This document shows, piece by piece, positions 63,077-64,000 of a stretch of 64,000 bases of DNA (positions are counted from its first letter, which is position 1; each line of letters opens with the position of its first letter). The notes beneath the pieces are model-generated. The model was not told where the DNA came from, ran no database searches, and was given only the letters and a program-made list of their open reading frames with translations. The translations under genes were made by a program, and so were the position numbers. Source of the stretch: Legionella taurinensis (GTDB lineage: Bacteria; Pseudomonadota; Gammaproteobacteria; Legionellales; Legionellaceae); assembly GCF_900452865.1 (NCBI RefSeq), contig NZ_UGOZ01000001.1, positions 1,302,001-1,366,000 on the forward strand. The letters run 5' to 3'.

Positions 63077-64000
63077 GACCGACTCAAGAAAATCAGGAAA
63101 ATCTTCCTTACACGCATAATCTAAAACATAGATGGACGATGCTTCAGAAGTAATTTCAGATTTCGAGTCCTTTGCAAAGAGAGACGCTTGACTAGGGTCC
63201 GAATCATGACTTCTCCATTAAACTGCAGTGCTTTTTTCATGATTGACTTTTACAACTGAGGACTACTATTTATCATTTGGATGCAAATGGTTTCATTCTA
63301 ATCAAATTAATTTCATACTGGGCTAAAATAGTACATCAACTGGATTAAGGAAATATTAGCAATCTCGATTCTTGACTGAGTTTTCCGCGGCTAACGCACG
63401 ACTTCACTCACATTTGCAGAACAAGATCTAAAGAAGATAAGAAGAAAAAACTTAAAAAACGGATCCCTACTGATAGCGATTTGAAAGAATTTTAAAAATG
63501 CCTGGAATCCCCTCTCAAGCGATTTACGAACACAGTGTCTTGTGCAAAGGATTACCCTTTGGAGTCAAACGTCCAGAGGATTCCAAATAATACGACACAG
63601 GAACTCATGGGATTGGTGGCCCTGGTAGGGATGGACGGCGCCGATGGATCGGCTTTGAAACGGTCCTTCTACGTACAAAATCATCTCTCTCATTGAGAGC
63701 GCAGGCTGAGGGTGATAGTTGCACAGGTGGAGATCAAGCGGCGTTACCGATGACATGGGTTTCGGCGTAAGAGAACCCCGTGTTTTTATTAACTTGGCTT
63801 TCCGCCTCGGTTTGCCATAATACTCGTCTGGGGTAAGGGAATAGACACCCTCTTTCTATTGAGTACTGGTTAATTTTAAAACTAAAGCACGGTACACTAC
63901 CTACTTCATAAGGACTTTATTTATAATACCATGCCGTTCATGATGAGATTCTGTAGCCATTTCATTAATCACTGGGAGTAGCCCTGAATGTATCTTGAAT
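63077..64000. other. Gene-poor end of the window
   Basis: No gene of confidence. The first 140 bases carry the open extension of the acetyltransferase frame. A 30-codon plus-strand frame (63498-63590, product MPGIPSQAIYEHSVLCKGLP...) lacks a ribosome site. A TATAAT at 63922-63927 might be a promoter -10 for a gene starting beyond the window. The rest shows no repeats or RNA genes that I can recognise. Confidence 0.4.

Noticed and set aside
63565-63756. 63-codon minus-strand frame near the window end
   Set aside because: No ribosome site and no recognisable motif; composition not convincing as protein.
45397-64000. attR copy of the tRNA-Thr 3' end and an integrase
   Set aside because: Looked for CGATTCCGCG/CAACGGC repeats and tyrosine recombinase motifs by eye; none found, so island boundaries are not claimed.

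Overview
The window looks like a chromosome segment of a Legionella-type gammaproteobacterium. The evidence is a FleQ-type regulator, a complete ccmABCDEFGHI cytochrome c maturation set, a secreted CD39-like NTPDase, eukaryote-like genes (a mitochondrial-carrier-like protein, a U-box-like membrane protein, a phosphoesterase of the endonuclease/exonuclease/phosphatase fold), an LvrA/PrpA-like regulatory pair typical of Legionella mobile islands, and two tandem TTAAK motifs that match my memory of the Legionella PmrA box. The genus is inferred from gene content and was not tested by any search.

Layout. 1-6.5 kb: the end of ligA, then a peptide-type ABC importer (binding protein and two permeases, no ATPase). 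6.5-15 kb: mitochondrial-carrier-like gene, a Tim44-leader-like small protein, dnaE, a cysteine-rich secreted protein and fleQ. 15-26 kb: sohB and the ccm operon. Two genes unrelated to haem sit between ccmB and ccmC: a putative FAD protein with its own PmrA-like box, and a helical-repeat protein. A dodecin follows the operon. 26-38 kb: an FMO/U-box-like pair, recQ, an acyl-CoA dehydrogenase/enoyl-CoA hydratase/hydroxyisobutyryl-CoA hydrolase operon (valine catabolism), the EEP-fold protein, prfC and small secreted proteins. 38-45.3 kb: a possible clan-CD peptidase, pntAA-pntAB-pntB, comEC and the NTPDase.

45.4-57 kb is a visibly AT-rich accessory region that begins right after tRNA-Thr(CGT). 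It holds a divergent lvrA-like/prpA-like pair around two palindromic operators, a KAP-family NTPase and an IS-truncated cell-wall-hydrolase-like gene with an overlapping secreted partner. It also holds a nested IS cluster (an IS481-type gene split by an IS407-type element and cut by an IS3-type element), a frameshifted DUF4145-like gene, a perfect 54-nt REP-like palindrome, a decayed IS3 copy, an outer-membrane barrel protein and two tandem paralogous secreted proteins. No integrase or attR was seen, so it reads as an island remnant or as the left part of a larger island.

57.3-64 kb: a glycosyltransferase, a sarcosine-oxidase-like flavoprotein, fumarylacetoacetase with a flavin reductase, a GNAT acetyltransferase and a gene-poor tail.

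The housekeeping parts are ordinary. The novelty lies in candidate type IV secretion effectors scattered among them, two with PmrA-like promoter motifs, and in the layered mobile DNA after tRNA-Thr.
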